NCBI GenBank assembly: GCA_027886185.1
Contig: WOAB01000719.1
Span: 620,001-684,000 of the forward strand
DNA length: 64,000 bases
DNA from: Rheum nobile
Taxonomy: Eukaryota > Streptophyta > Magnoliopsida > Caryophyllales > Polygonaceae
Direction: 5' to 3'
The position numbers and the translations under genes are program-made. The notes beneath the pieces were generated by a model. That model had not been told where the DNA came from. It searched no databases and saw nothing but the letters and a program-made list of their open reading frames with translations. Of the stretch, positions 12,776 to 25,654 are shown in pieces. The number at the start of each line of letters is the position of its first letter. Positions within the stretch are counted from its first letter, which is position 1.

Positions 12776-13144
12776 AATATATTCTACATGAAGCATTCTA
12801 ACAACTTCTTTGAGCATCATGAAATGCACAAACTTGGAAGAAAATGACAATCTTTCACCCATCTTCACGATTGGCCCAAAATAGCACTCATTTAAAGCTT
12901 TTTTATCTTCACTATTCAAACCACTCATGACCTTCTTTATCAAACTCATTCGAGAATGATTATTAGCCATTGCGTTGTGATCTTCTTTAGTTTCAACAAT
13001 CTTAAAATGAAACTGAAATACCAATAATAAAAATAATAAATACATTAAAGTACACAAAGTGAATAGTTTAGCCAATATTGTTGCACTAACCGTCAATTTT
13101 TTGACATCTTGAACACCCTCGTCCATATATTGTACGATGGCCAT
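12743..13144 (-). CDS. Short reading frame, possible transposon-associated fragment
   Basis: A 133-codon frame starting MAIVQYMDEGVQ. The N-terminal half contains a hydrophobic stretch that may be translated intron. The C-terminal half (NSEDKKALNECYFGPIVKM) has the look of the plant DUF1985-type domain often carried with Ulp1-like genes in transposons, where a K-x-A-hydrophobic-x-x-x-x-FG pattern is common. The last part runs into the minisatellite. This is a weak resemblance. I regard it as a probable gene remnant, not a working gene. Confidence 0.3.
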   Translation of the reverse strand: MAIVQYMDEGVQDVKKLTVSATILAKLFTLCTLMYLLFLLLVFQFHFKIVETKEDHNAMANNHSRMSLIKKVMSGLNSEDKKALNECYFGPIVKMGERLSFSSKFVHFMMLKEVVRMLHVEYIVCMLLHNIRI

Positions 13145-13189
13145 CTCGAATCCGACCTTTACACGACATTAACATCAATTCAATGTAAC

Positions 13190-13760
13190 AAGCCCTTAGT
13201 TAGCACAAAATATTTACATAAATTTACTTTACACTAAAAAATTATCTAGTTACATAAATTTTGTTTGTTTACACTAATTTAGTTTACATCAATCAATGTT
13301 ACATAAAATCCCAAAAAAAATCATGTAATCTATCTTACCTACACAAAAAGAATTCATCTACTTCTTTACACTAAAATCGTGTACCCTTACTCACTTTATA
13401 CAAAATTCTACTTTATACTAAAATCTATTTTTACATTAAAATCATGTACCCTTAATTACTTTACAACTAACATTGTGTAATATCATCTACATAAAATCTC
13501 ATCTACATGAAAACTAGGTGTACCCTAAATTACTTTACACTAAAATCTATTTTGCACTATGTACCCTAAGATACGTTACACTAAAATCATTTTTACACTA
13601 AAAACTTCTCTACTTACATAAATTTTATTTACACTAATTAAGTTACATCGAAATTCGTGTAATCTATCTTACCTGCACGAAAAAAACACATCTAAAATTG
13701 TGTACCCTTAATTACTTAACACTAACTTTAACTACTTAGAGGAGAAAGTATATTAATGTT
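13190..13760. repeat. Reiterated TTACACTAAAATC words
   Basis: Irregularly spaced copies of TTTACACTAAAATC, TTACATAAATT and GTGTACCCTTAATTAC fill this tract. It looks like a second, older repeat array within the unit framed by the 86-bp direct repeats. Confidence 0.55.
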
Positions 13761-14290
13761 ACAAGAAATTAAACCAAACGCACCGAACTTGCTACATGAA
13801 AAACACATCAGTAAAAGCAACGAACTTACACAAAATTCGAATTAAAAATCAAAAGCACCGAACTAGAGAACTTAAGCACCAAAAGCACCGAACTTGCTAC
13901 TTGGACGGCGGAGATCGGTGACAATCATGATTACTTATCCAAAATTCGAATTAAAAAATCAAAACAGGACTAGAGAACGCAAGTGACAATCAGGACTACT
14001 TACACAAAATTCGATCGGTGGAAACAAAAAAGAGAAGGAAAGATAAAGGGGAAATGGTGGAGCACAACGGCGGAGCGCGACGGCGGCAGAGCGCGAACAG
14101 GGTGGAGAGTGGAGACGTTCGTGTAGCAGACAATTGGAAGAATACGTAGAAGCTTTTAATTAGGTTAATTAGATTAAGGGTGGTTTAGTCATTACAAAGT
14201 AAATAAATAAAATTACAAAAAATATTAAAGAAGGGTACACTTTTGGAAAGAGATTATGAAAAGGGGATTATTGGGGAATTCTTCTCAATA

Positions 14291-15369
14291 TTCTTTCAGC
14301 CTTCACATTTTTTGATAATTACTTATCCTTTTATTTAGACTTTTCAAATTTTATACTTATACAAGTTATATTATTTATATATGTACTATCTTCTCCAAGA
14401 TTCATTATAAGATATCAAGTTACATATAATACAAACTAAAAATGAGTTATCACGTATATTAAACAAAATATTATAAAAATATATATTTTAGAAAGATATG
14501 AAGTACAATTTTTTATTAGATACTTTTTTGTTAATTCTTATATTGAATAAAAATATACAAATTCAACTTGATTTAATTATATGAATTTCGTAAGCCATAA
14601 GCGACAAGATATAATACGTTAATTTTTTTCGTTTAAATTTACAATTTTGTATAATTTACTTTTTATGCAAACAATAATTGTGCAATTTTATACATTAGAT
14701 CAATATTAGAGGCATCTTTATATTATATTTTATTTCTTTCTCTAAATTTATCTATATACAACACTAAAATCGAACTAGTTTATCTATATACAATACTAAA
14801 GTCAGACTAATTTGTCATATATGTCGTCTATCTTGCTATATCACGTAGGCAACTTTTTTGACCAATTAGCTTTGACGTACTCTTCACATTTATTGTATAT
14901 TACTTTACCTTTTTTTAGAAAGTCACATTATTCATCTAAATTATCTTTATATTGTGTATAGTATATTTTCAAATTTTGACCAAAAAAAGAGTATATTTTC
15001 AAAGACGATTTTAGATGACAATGAACATATTTTTTTACTATAATAATATCAACATATTATATGCCACCAAAACTTTACATTATATTGAATAAGTTATTCT
15101 CATATGTGCAAAAGAAACTTGCAACCTAATCCTTACTTTAATAACATATATTATTTTTATCTTTAAGCTTCATAATCCTTACTATATTTTTTTAGAATTT
15201 AAAATAACCTAATTTTTATAATATTGTATTCATTTCAGTCAATAATATGTTATATAATAAAATTATGTAACGTTAAATACATAATTTTTATTTATCCAAA
15301 TCTGTGTAGGCTACGAGAACATACACTAGTTTTAATATAAATTTACAAGAATAGTAAATGCGTGTTTTT
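14291..15369. other. AT-rich spacer
   Basis: More than 75 percent A+T with no coding frame. A Helitron-like start text occurs near 14781 and a CTAGT preceded by a 5-bp stem (GTGTA/TACAC) near 15306-15332. These would define a 550-bp candidate, too weakly supported to call. Confidence 0.35.
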
Positions 15370-16715
15370 ACTTTAACGATTGAATTTGCCCGTCCAAAAT
15401 GAACGGACAAAATGATATTCGTCTGTTCGAAATGTATGGACAAAGTCAATTTCTCCATTGTTTTTTTATGGACAAAAAATACTTTCAGAAAAACCCTTGC
15501 ACAATTGTCCACTCATTTTGGATGGATAATCACATTATTGTTCATTTATTTTGGGTTATACTATGCAGGTTTTTTTAATTAGTATGCAACTTTTATTTTA
15601 TTAAAAATTACAAAACTAGCCCGAAACGCATTCTCTCTTTTCAGAGCTCTCTCGTCTCCACGCTCTCGCACAAACAGGTTTGATGTGCATGTTGAACATG
15701 CACAGACGGGCTTGGTGTGCAAAACCAACATGCACGGACACACGTGATGTGCAAAACCAACATGCACGGACATGCTTGATGTGCAAAACCAATATGCACA
15801 ACACATGTGAACGTGCTTTTCAAATACCCTTAGATCAAGCGTACGAGCTTTTTACCGCTTCATTCGAAGTGATTAAACCAATAAATACTTGACATTCATT
15901 CTTTCATATCGAAACGTACCATGTGATGTATACTACACAGCTCATACACCATGTTTCTATCACTATCGCTTGACATTGAATCCCATGACACTTTAATAAC
16001 ATACAGATTTTAAGAGTGAGTTAAAACCCGATTTCTAAGTTTTGTTGTGATATTAAGGTTTATGTGATTGAGAATAAATAAAGGCATACATCACTTTTAT
16101 CGTTCGGTCTATTATAACCTATAATCTTCATACGATATTAGGGTTTATAATGACTATCATTTTTTACCCAACCTGATAATTTTGTAATTGTTGTATGAAC
16201 AATAAGGGATAAATAACTTACTTGAATGTATTTAAAATAAATCGATTTAACCGATGCACGTCAAAACCTACTATGGGTTGTTGGTTTGCTTAGACAGGGT
16301 TGATGAGCATGTTGGTTTTGCTCATGTACATTGTCTATGCTTTTATGATTTGCGCATCCGTAGTGTCTATACATCTATAGCTTGCACATCCAACGCGTAT
16401 GTGTATTTGTGTATTGCACATACAATACTGATGTAGGCCGTTTTTATAATTTTCAACATTTGAAAAACTGCATACTAATTATAAAAACCTACATAATGTA
16501 CATGTTTATTTTTTACTGACAATATCACATTGTCTATTTCTTTTTAATGGATGATATATATATCTTTTCTTATAAAATCTCAATATTTACATGTCTGTAT
16601 TTGACTGACAAAATGAATTTGTCCATCCAAAAAGGACGGACAAAACGAAATTATCCATCCAAAACGGACGAATAACTTTGTAGTGTCCATTTAATATGAA
16701 CGAACAAATACCATG
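15370..16715. mobile_element. Large foldback element with long imperfect inverted arms
   Basis: The two halves are mutual inverted repeats with a turning point near 16040. On the left, CAGGTTTTTTTAATTAGTATGCA (15567-15589) pairs with TGCATACTAATTATAAAAACCT on the right (16468-16489). GTCCGTCCAAAATGAACGGACAAA words near 15390-15410 pair with their counterparts at 16610-16700. The repeat unit GTGCAAAACCAACATGCAC on the left has a reverse copy at about 16300-16330. No transposase is present. The shape fits a non-autonomous Mutator-like or foldback element of about 1.35 kb. Exact ends and the target duplication were not resolved. Confidence 0.65.
15684..15812. repeat. Minisatellite, four 32-bp units
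   Basis: Units start with GTGCAAAACCAACATGCAC followed by GGACAYRYKTGAT, beginning near 15685, 15716, 15748 and 15781. The array lies within the left arm of the foldback element. Confidence 0.8.
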
Positions 16716-17334
16716 AGCTATAGAGTTGGTTAACTACTTATTGTAGTACAACCTAATATTATATATTTTAACTAATTATGTGACAACATATGTAGGTGGA
16801 CGGATGGTACATCAAATGTTGACTGATTTTATGCATATAGTCACCTAAGACACCTAGTAGTGACAATGATGTTGCAATCAACCCTTTCTACTTCAACAAA
16901 TTGAAAAAGAAGAAGTTACCTTTCACACCAAGAAATTAAGAAGAAAAAAATTCGCACCTGCAAAACTCGTTATTTTCCCTCCAACCGTTTAACCACTGGC
17001 TTAACTTTGGGCATAAAAAAAGGAAACCTTCTTGTATTTTGTATGGTCTTACCAAAATCTCCTACTTCCCAACTCCTCTCTCACTCACTCTTCATGTGCG
17101 TGTGAACTGAAAACACGTATCAGAGAGAAGGAAAAGAAACAGGGTAGCTAAGAGAGGTATTAATTGCAGAGCTAAAACAAGTCATCTGCCAACAATGTCC
17201 AACTCACCCATCCATCTCTCCGCGCTTTTAAACCTCCTACAGACCCAATTCAGTACAACACCATTATTAATAACTCTGCTTCTGTGCTTCTTTTTTTCCT
17301 CGCTTTTGCTCTCTGGGGCATTTCGTCAAACACC
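16716..17334 (+). promoter_or_regulatory. Upstream region and 5' leader of the ABCG32-like gene
   Basis: About 620 bp between the foldback element and the start codon. A candidate TATA-like word (GCATAAAAAAAGG) lies near 17011-17023. The part after 17040 is rich in CTCC and CTCTC words, as in many plant 5' leaders. I did not find a strong consensus TATA box, so the transcription start is not fixed. Upstream control elements could come from the neighbouring foldback transposon. Confidence 0.45.
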
Positions 17335-20300
17335 ATGTGGAACTACCCGGAAAACCCATTAGCAAGTCCTGGGGCCGGGGCCAACGCGAATGGCAACCCC
17401 AACAGTGACGATGAGGAGGCTCTCAAGAAGTGGGTTGCTCTACAGAGGTCGCCCACATACGTTAGAGCACGGAATTCGGTTTTCCGGGATATGGAAGGAG
17501 GTGTTCATCAGGTGGATGTGTGTAAGCTGGGCGCTCAAGAGAGGAGTGTGATGGTGGATCGGCTCGTTAAGGCGGCTAATGAAGATCCTGGGCTCTTCTT
17601 TGGTAGACTGAGGAAGAGATTTGATGTGTGAGTTTCGAGTTGTCTTTTGATAATTCTGTCATAATTCTTGTTCCATTTTTTATTCTACTTCCTCTGTTTT
17701 TGATGTGTAATTCACTCACTATCCTTATCAGTATATATGTTCAATTTTGTATATTGGTGAATTGTTAATTTTGTACTTCTGCCTTAACGAGTGGTTGTCC
17801 TTGTGTTTTTGATGTGTAATTAGCTTGATTTATTTTTGCTGATGTGAAGCTAAGTAGAAGCCTTTACTTTCTGCTCTTCTTTTTTGGGTGTTAATTAAGC
17901 AGCTCAGTGTGTTTCATTTCACACGGCCTAATTTCCTTCCATTTTTCTCTCTTGTTTGAATTTGTAGGGTGGGTCTGGAGTTTCCGAGGATCGAGATTCG
18001 ATTTGAGCATCTGAAGGTGGATGCATTTATTCATGTAGGAAGCAGAGCACTGCCTACAATCCCTAATTTCATTTTGAATATGAGTGAGGATTTCTTGAGA
18101 AAATGTGGTACTTTCTTAGCCAAGAGGACGAAATTGTCAATCTTGAATGACATTAGGGGAGTTGTAAAGCCATCCAGGTATATTGATGAGTTCTGCTGAT
18201 TTCTGTTATATTGAGATTTTATAGCTTTTACATAATAAATCTATGTTTTTTTTTTCAATCATAGGCTGACATTACTTTTGGGTCCTCCAAGCTCCGGAAA
18301 GACAACACTTCTCTTGGCCCTTGCTGGGCGTCTTGGACATGGTGTACAGGTATAAGAATTCATTTTTTAACTTTTCCATTACAAATACTGGGGATCATAT
18401 GCAGAATAAGGGATGTTTGTAAATTATGGTTAAAGATTACCGGGTATTATGACTTACATTTTGCACAGTGGGAATCAGATTTTTAGGGTGAGGATTGTCG
18501 TTGTCTTTGGAGTTCTCTGTATACATAAAGGCTGCTAAATTTATTAATATCTTTACACCATCTCTATTATGGGTAGCAATTAAGCTCATATAACCTATGC
18601 AATAAAGATCAGACTTTGTAACGTGATATAGGATCAATGCACTTGAGACTGCGGAAATAAAGATTGTGACTTGTCCAGACCTAACTTTTTGAATACATGG
18701 AATCAGCAATATACCACATAAGTTTAGCTATAAGTGAGTTGGGTAGATTGGTAGAGTATTTAAGAAAAAATGAGTTGCAATATCAATTGATGAGGTTGGC
18801 TGTTATGGATATATCATTACGCAGAACCCGACTCATATTTCCAAAAGATTACATTAAAGTCTTTTGCCTTGTAATAATGCAATTGAAATTATTTGAAGAT
18901 GTCAGGTAAAGTTACATATAACGGATACGAGCTGAAGGAATTTGTTCCTCAAAGAACCTCTTCTTATGTCAGTCAGAAAGATCAACACATGGCAGAGATG
19001 ACGGTTCGGGAGACTTTAGAGTTTTCTGGACGTTGTCAAGGTGTTGGCTTCAAGTATGGTGAGTTCAGGATGAGTAGAATGCATCTGCATTATAGTTTTG
19101 TAGTCCAAATATAATATCTGACAAATATTATACATGCAATAGAAATGCTTTTGGAGCTCTTAAGAAGAGAAAAGAGTGCTGGGATAAAACCTGACGAAGA
19201 TCTTGATATATTAATCAAGGTATATATTCTTATCTCCTTACTTCTTTGTTTACTCCAAGCTTAGAAATTTCTAATGGAAATATTATCAGGCTCTGGCTCT
19301 TGGGGAACAGAAAACAAGTCTTTATGCAGAGTATATATTGAAGGTACGCTAGCAATTAAGAAATATTTCCTTCTAAGTTACTGTGTAGGAAGAATGATTT
19401 TAGAATCTAAAAATGAACTGTATTTATTAATAGTTTTTGATACATTGTCAGCTTACACTGTCCTATCATCGTACTTTCAATGAAAAGATGATTAATTTAC
19501 TGCTGTTATGGTGTTGTTATGAGGATTTAAGGATGAAATTCTGAGTATTTTGTCTACATTATCATTTCCTTTTCTTTACCATTTATCCTGACAAGTAATA
19601 GCTTTTGTACAAAGATTTTAGGACTTGACATTTGTGCGGACACATTGGTAGGAGACGAAATGTTGAGAGGTATTTCTGGAGGCCAAAAGAAACGACTTAC
19701 TACTGGTAGCTACATCATGCACTTTCTACTTTTGTTCTGGTATCTTTCACATTCTTCAAACTTATCTAAGATTTGGATATTATGATGTCTGTGCATAAAT
19801 TGCAGGTGAATTACTTGTTGGTACATCCAGAGTGCTTCTTATGGATGAAATATCAACAGGCCTTGATAGTTCAACAACACATCAAATTATCAATTTCCTG
19901 AGACATTCAACCCATGCTTTTGACGGGACTACAATAGTTTCGTTGCTACAACCGGATCCTGAAACATATGCGTTATTCGATGACATAATTCTTTTGTGCG
20001 AAGGCCAAATTGTTTATCAGGGACCGCGAGAGGAAGCTCTTGATTTTTTTGCATATGTGGGGTTCAAATGTCCAGAGAGAAAAAACATAGCTGATTTCTT
20101 ACAGGAAGTACGTGATTCTATATACCAAATACATTATAGCTGATTTCACATGATTTTGAAGGTGATGTATGTATGTGTGCTATGATTGTTGTACACAGAT
20201 TACATCAGAAAAGGATCAGAAGCAGTACTGGTCCGGAGCTGATTATCGTTACCAATATGTGCCTGTGGCAAAATTTGTAGAAGCTTTTAAATCTTTTCGT

Positions 20301-23300
20301 GTTGGTGATGCATTGTCCAAGGAACTCTCCGTTCCTTATGACAGACGCCTCAATCATCCAGCCGCGCTATCAACCTCCAGCTATGGTGTTAGCAAGTTTG
20401 AGCTTCTCAAGATGGGGTTCTCTTGGCAGATGCTACTCTTGAAGCGAAATCTCTTCTTATTTGTATTTAAGTACATTCAGGTAGAAATTCTTCATCTTTT
20501 TCTTTACTATAAGTCTGTTACAATGTAACAATAGTCAGGTAACTAGCTGAACTTGTTCTTACCTTATGTGTTAATAATTTTATTTCGTCATTCCTATAAT
20601 CAAGGAATTTATACTGATCTGTGTCTTGCAGCTTATATTGATTACTTCTATCATAGTGACTGTATTTTTCCGCTCAACCATGCATCGCAATACACTTGAC
20701 GACGGAGGAGTTTATCTTGGGGCAATTTATTTTGCAATCCTCATGGTTTTGTTTAATGGATTCATGGAAGTCCCTCTGCTAATAGCCAAACTTCCAGTTC
20801 TGTACAAGCACAGAGACTTGCACTTCTACCCTTGCTGGGTTTATACTATTCCTTCTTGGATTTTGAGCATCCCATCTTCCTTCGTTGAGACTGTAATATG
20901 GGTAGCAATTACATACTATGGAGTTGGATTTGATCCTCAATTTACAAGGTATAGAAGTTTTACTTTTTCTACGAGTCATTTGTTTCTAGTTTGGAGAGTT
21001 TGATGTCATCACCTAATTTTTTCTGAGTTCATGCGTGCAGATGTTTGATGCAGTTTCTGGTGCTTTTTCTTTTGCACCAGATGTCTATAGCCCTTTTCCG
21101 TGTAATGGCATCCTTGGGAAGAAACCTGATAGTGGCTAATACCTTTGGTTCTTTCGCCATGTTGGTTGTCATGGCTCTTGGAGGATTCATTCTCTCCAGA
21201 GGTAGATTTCTATTACTATTGTGTTCTACTATCTTCATTGTAATTTGTTTTCTTATACCAAAATTTCTTGTATTGACAGACAGCATTCCAAAGTGGTGGA
21301 TCTGGGGTTATTGGGTTTCCCCCTTGATGTATGCTCAGAATGCGGCTTCTGTAAATGAATTTCTTGGCGATTCTTGGAATAAGGTTAGCATATGATTACT
21401 ATTATTTCTCATTATGTTAGTCCCGGTAGATACTCTAGTTCTCTTTTCGATGCTTCAAATACATTAAGGTATAAGACCTCATAACTATGACAAAGTAAGC
21501 AGATCTTATCATTTTGACGTTTCAGTTGAACTCTTGAGTTTTTATCTGATCATCACTTGTACTAGTACAGTGAGACTACGTATATTTTTGTATTAATGAC
21601 AACAAAGTAATTTTGACAGAGATTTTTTATGAAAGAAATAATGTTACTACTGATTCCCAAACTAGCATGTCCTAGAAAAGATCTTTTCATTGACTGCTCG
21701 AAGTATTCCCAATTTTTTGTAGAGAGCTGGAGACGGCACATCACTGTCTTTAGGTGTGATGCTTATGAAGGCAAGAAGTATATTTCCACAGAGCTACTGG
21801 TATTGGATTGGTGTTGGTGCTCTTATAGGCTACACACTTTTGTTCAACATTCTCTTTACTCTCTTCTTGACTTATCTAAACCGTAAGTTGCATATTCTCC
21901 AATCATCTTAGCAGACGCTTCCGTCCCTTGTTAGAATCATATATATTGAAAAATTGTTCTGGTAAAAGGCAAACTTAAGGCACTGCCCTTTTGTATTGTT
22001 TCAAATCAGTTTGTTTATTACCAAGGATGTGTTTGGATTGACAATATCTTTCAAATGATTGCAGCTCTGGAAATGAGACAGGCTGTCATTACTAAGAAAA
22101 AGCGCCACGATGGCGACAAGGAAGTAGACGAAGAAAATGGTGTAATAGAGCTTGGGGAGTTTCTGCAACAGTCATTCTCATTCACTGGTATATATATTCC
22201 CTGAAAGTCTAGGGTATGTCTCCTATCTCCTCTCTCATTTCCCCATTTCTAATGGTTGTGCAGGAAGAGACTCCAAAGTGATGAAGGGCATGGTTCTTCC
22301 ATTTCAACCTCTTACCATGTGCTTCAGCAACATTAACTACTATGTAGATGTCCCTGTGGTATGTTGTTGCTTCTTCACATCTCTACTCTACATGAATGCA
22401 GCTCACACACTTTCCTTGAGCTGTTCCTTATTATTAGCTCCATGCTGCTTCAGGAGCTCAAACAACAAGGTGTAGTTGCAGATAGGCTTCAGCTGTTGGT
22501 CAATGTAACTGGATCGTTCAGACCCGGCATTCTTACCGCATTGGTGGGAGTGAGCGGTGCTGGAAAGACGACTCTTATGGATGTGCTAGCGGGCAGGAAA
22601 ACTGGCGGAACCGTGGAAGGAAGTATATACATATCTGGCTTCCCCAAGAAGCAAGAGACCTTTGCAAGGGTTTCTGGGTACTGTGAACAGAGTGACGTCC
22701 ACTCACCGTGCTTGACTCTATACGAATCACTTGTGTTTTCCGCTTGGCTTCGACTGCCTTGTCATGTGGATGTGAGGACGAAAATGGTATGTTCTTAAAC
22801 ACTTCTGCTCCCTATATCTCTATATTAGTGGTGTGGCTTATATTGCCAGCTTGTGGAGCGCAGAGTTTCGTTGAAGAGGTTATGGAGCTTGTTGAGCTCA
22901 GTGAGCTCAGAAAAGCGCTGGTTGGTATGCCTGGGGTTGACGGGCTGTCCACGGAGCAGAGGAAGAGATTGACCATTGCTGTTGAGCTTGTCGCCAATCC
23001 TTCAATTGTGTTCATGGACGAGCCCACGTCTGGCCTCGATGCCAGAGCTGCCGCCATTGTGATGAGAACAGTAAGGAATATTGTCAACACGGGGCGAACA
23101 ATAGTCTGTACCATCCATCAACCCAGCATAGACATCTTCGAATCTTTTGATGAGGTTTCTTATTCTTCTCTCTCTCTCGAGTCCCAAACTCTCAATTGAG
23201 GATGTGTGTCTTGACCTTGACAACGTATGCATTGCCGCAGCTCCTATTGATGAAGCGTGGAGGAGGGTTGATTTATGCAGGGCCCTTGGGCGCCAGATCC

Positions 23301-24829
23301 CGCGATCTCATCAAGTACTTTGAGGTAAGCTGGTATTTTAGATTTTTAAACAGCATACGTACAGACTGTAGTGGATTTACTTGTTCCTGTGTGAAGCTAG
23401 GCAATCCAAGGCATAGCGAAAATCAAGGGTGGTCAGAACCCAGCTGCCTGGGTTCTGGATGTCACCTCTCCTGCAGAGGAAGCTCGTCTTGGGCTGGACT
23501 TTGCCCAAGTATACCGACAATCAGTTCTATTCCGGTAGGCTTACTAGTAATTACTAGTTACTAGTTACTAGTTGCTAGTTACTGAGGCAGTTTTGTCACC
23601 TCTCAGGATGAATAAGCATAAAGTGGGACGCCTAAGCAAACCGGAGCTGAACTCGGAGGACTTGAGGTTCCCCAGCCAGTACTCGCAGTCATTCTTGTCT
23701 CAGTTTTGTGCCTGCTTCTGGAAGCAAAACCTGTCCTACTGGAGGAACCCGCAATACACGGCTGTGCGCTTCTTCTACACCGTCATCATTTCGCTTATGT
23801 TTGGCACCATCTGCTGGAGATTCGGCTCTAAGAGGTACATGTAACATGTTCAGTACAAATCTCTCCCCCACCACACCATTGGCACCAATCACCACACCAT
23901 ATATGCATGCGCGTCTTTGCAGGGACACGCAACAAGATATCCTCAACGCTATGGGATCCATGTACTCGGCGGTCCTGTTCATCGGAATCACCAACGCCAC
24001 GGCCGTCCAGCCCGTGGTGGCTGTGGAGAGGTCTGTTTCATACAGAGAGAGAGCTGCGGGAATGTACGCAGCACTTCCATTTGGATTCGCCCAGGTACGT
24101 ACATGCATATATTCTCTTTGATTAATTGCACATGCCACTTGCTACAGCCTACAACCTACAACCTACAATACAAGCATCGCATATTAGCATAAAGATCCAT
24201 CCCTTGGACATGCATGCAGGTCATCATCGAGCTCCCCTACGTGTTTGTGCAGTCCATCCTCTACAGCGGCATCTTCTACTCCATGGCCTCTTTCGAGTGG
24301 GACCTTCTCAAGTGCGCCTGGTACCTCTTCTTCATGTACTTCACCTTGCTCTACTTCACCTTCTTCGGGATGATGATCATCGCCGTCACCCCAAATCACA
24401 ATGTGGCCGCCATACTCGGTGCTCCTTTCTTCATGATGTGGAACCTCTTCAGCGGCTTCATGATTCCCTGGATGGTACGTAACACCCTTCAATTCCACTT
24501 GGCTCATTCTAATTCCACTCATACACTACTAATCACCACGTCTTTGCTGAATGCAGAGGATACCCGTATGGTGGAGATGGTACTATTGGGCAAACCCAGT
24601 AGCCTGGAGCTTGTATGGCCTCCTCACATCTCAGTACGGGGACGTCGACCACCCAATGAAGCTCGCTGGCTCCTACCGAACCGTACCAATAAGGCAGTAT
24701 CTCAGAGACCATTTCGGCTACAAACACGAGCTCTTGGGTGTCGCCGCCCTGTCCGTGCTCTCCTTTTGCCTGCTCTTCATGCTCATTTTTGCCTTTGCCA
24801 TGAAATCCTTCAACTTCCAGAAGAGATGA
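17335..24829 (+). CDS. ABCG32: PDR-type ABC transporter, ABCG32/PEC1-like
   Basis: A full-size plasma-membrane ABC transporter. In Arabidopsis ABCG32/PEC1 is needed for the cuticle and is thought to export cutin precursors. Exons: 17335-17627, 17968-18177, 18265-18349, 18899-19058, 19143-19219, 19290-19343, 19615-19705, 19806-20107, 20199-20480, 20632-20948, 21041-21201, 21280-21383, 21723-21882, 22065-22197, 22264-22358, 22454-22786, 22864-23154, 23241-23324, 23401-23534, 23607-23834, 23923-24093, 24220-24474, 24557-24829. They sum to 4293 bases, or 1430 residues, close to the roughly 1420 of the Arabidopsis protein. All introns are GT-AG. The first nucleotide-binding domain has Walker A GPPSSGKTT (about residue 175), signature ISGGQKKR (315) and Walker B LLMDEIS (335). 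The second has GVSGAGKTT (873), LSTEQRKR (980) and VFMDEPTSGLD. Membrane blocks follow each. The ATG at 17335 (MWNYPENP) matches the family's N-terminus. No break is seen. Confidence 0.95.
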
Positions 24830-25654
24830 ACACTTCTTCTTCTAAGCTTACCCTTCTGCCTTGTATACTTACTTTACATTATCGCTCTCATTTATTCCAC
24901 TACACTCATTATTATCAACTCAGCTCAAGACAAGTGTATAATGGACTTCATTTTTTTGAAGACTCAGGGTTTCCACATTAATCATACCAAACTATTGAAA
25001 TGTATGTAAAAAGTGGGTTGCCATTTTTAATATATAGATTTCTGTGTTGACAAGTGATTCATATTCATTCCTCGTCATTTTTTTAATTACCCATTCTTTT
25101 ATTTTTAGATAAATTAAACCACCCAAAATTGTACTTTTTTTCTTCTTATGTAATAACACTTCAAAAAATGCCCACATTCTATGGATCTTTTCATAATTTC
25201 ATCACCTATTGTATTTTCATATATAATTGCATTAAGAGAGTAAGCAGACTAGGAAATAGAACCATTTGGTTGATAGTGCCTAGTAACCAGTAGGCAGATT
25301 AATCCATGCAAATCATTTGATATTGTAATTTCAATTGCTGATTCTTCGATCTCCTGTACAAATATGAGAAATTGCTATGCATTTCTTCACCGCATCAAAG
25401 GGAATATCAGATGTCTACAAAGCCTCTAGGAAAACCAAGTTGAACTCCAAACACAAGCCTTTCTATTCATGTATTCACACACACACAAAAAAAAACAGAA
25501 AAGGAATTTTACACAATACCCATCTCAATGCAGAATCTAGCTGCTTTTTATGACCTACAGTAGTCAGTACTTATCCTGTACAAAGTTGGGAATGTGGATT
25601 GTTCAAGTAAACAGCACAAGCTTAAGCTTGAGAAATCAGAACGGGTAATGGGTG
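24830..25654. other. 3' flanks between two convergent genes
   Basis: About 825 bp that must hold both 3' untranslated regions, since the ABCG32-like gene ends on the plus strand and the choline-transporter-like gene ends on the minus strand. AT-rich, with ATTTTTAATATATAG-type words, but I cannot assign polyadenylation sites with confidence. Confidence 0.4.

Larger units (their letters stand above)
11961..14290. mobile_element. Unclassified unit framed by 86-bp direct repeats
   Basis: Positions 11961-12046 and 14205-14290 are near-identical direct repeats (about 90 percent by eye) with the core TATTAAAGAGGGGTACAC followed by TTATTGGGGGATTCTTCTCA. Between them lie a dense minisatellite, a short minus-strand reading frame and a long tract of TTACACTAAAATC words. 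A GC-rich piece at 14040-14110 with GGCGGAGCGCGACGGCGGCAG words stands out against the AT-rich surroundings. The arrangement suggests a small non-autonomous element or a duplication, but it fits no class I can name. Confidence 0.5.

Noticed and set aside
14781..15332. Candidate Helitron (TCTATATACAATACTAAAG to CTAGT)
   Set aside because: The start text and a CTAGT are present, but the hairpin before the end is only 5 bp and overlaps the end itself. Not enough to call.
17284..17334. Upstream in-frame extension of the ABCG32-like protein
   Set aside because: It would need a GTG start; the ATG at 17335 gives the family's usual N-terminus.
23689..24522. Long minus-strand and alternative-frame reading frames over the ABCG32-like 3' exons
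   Set aside because: Shadows of GC-rich true exons; the plus-strand frame has matching splice sites and ABC-transporter motifs.
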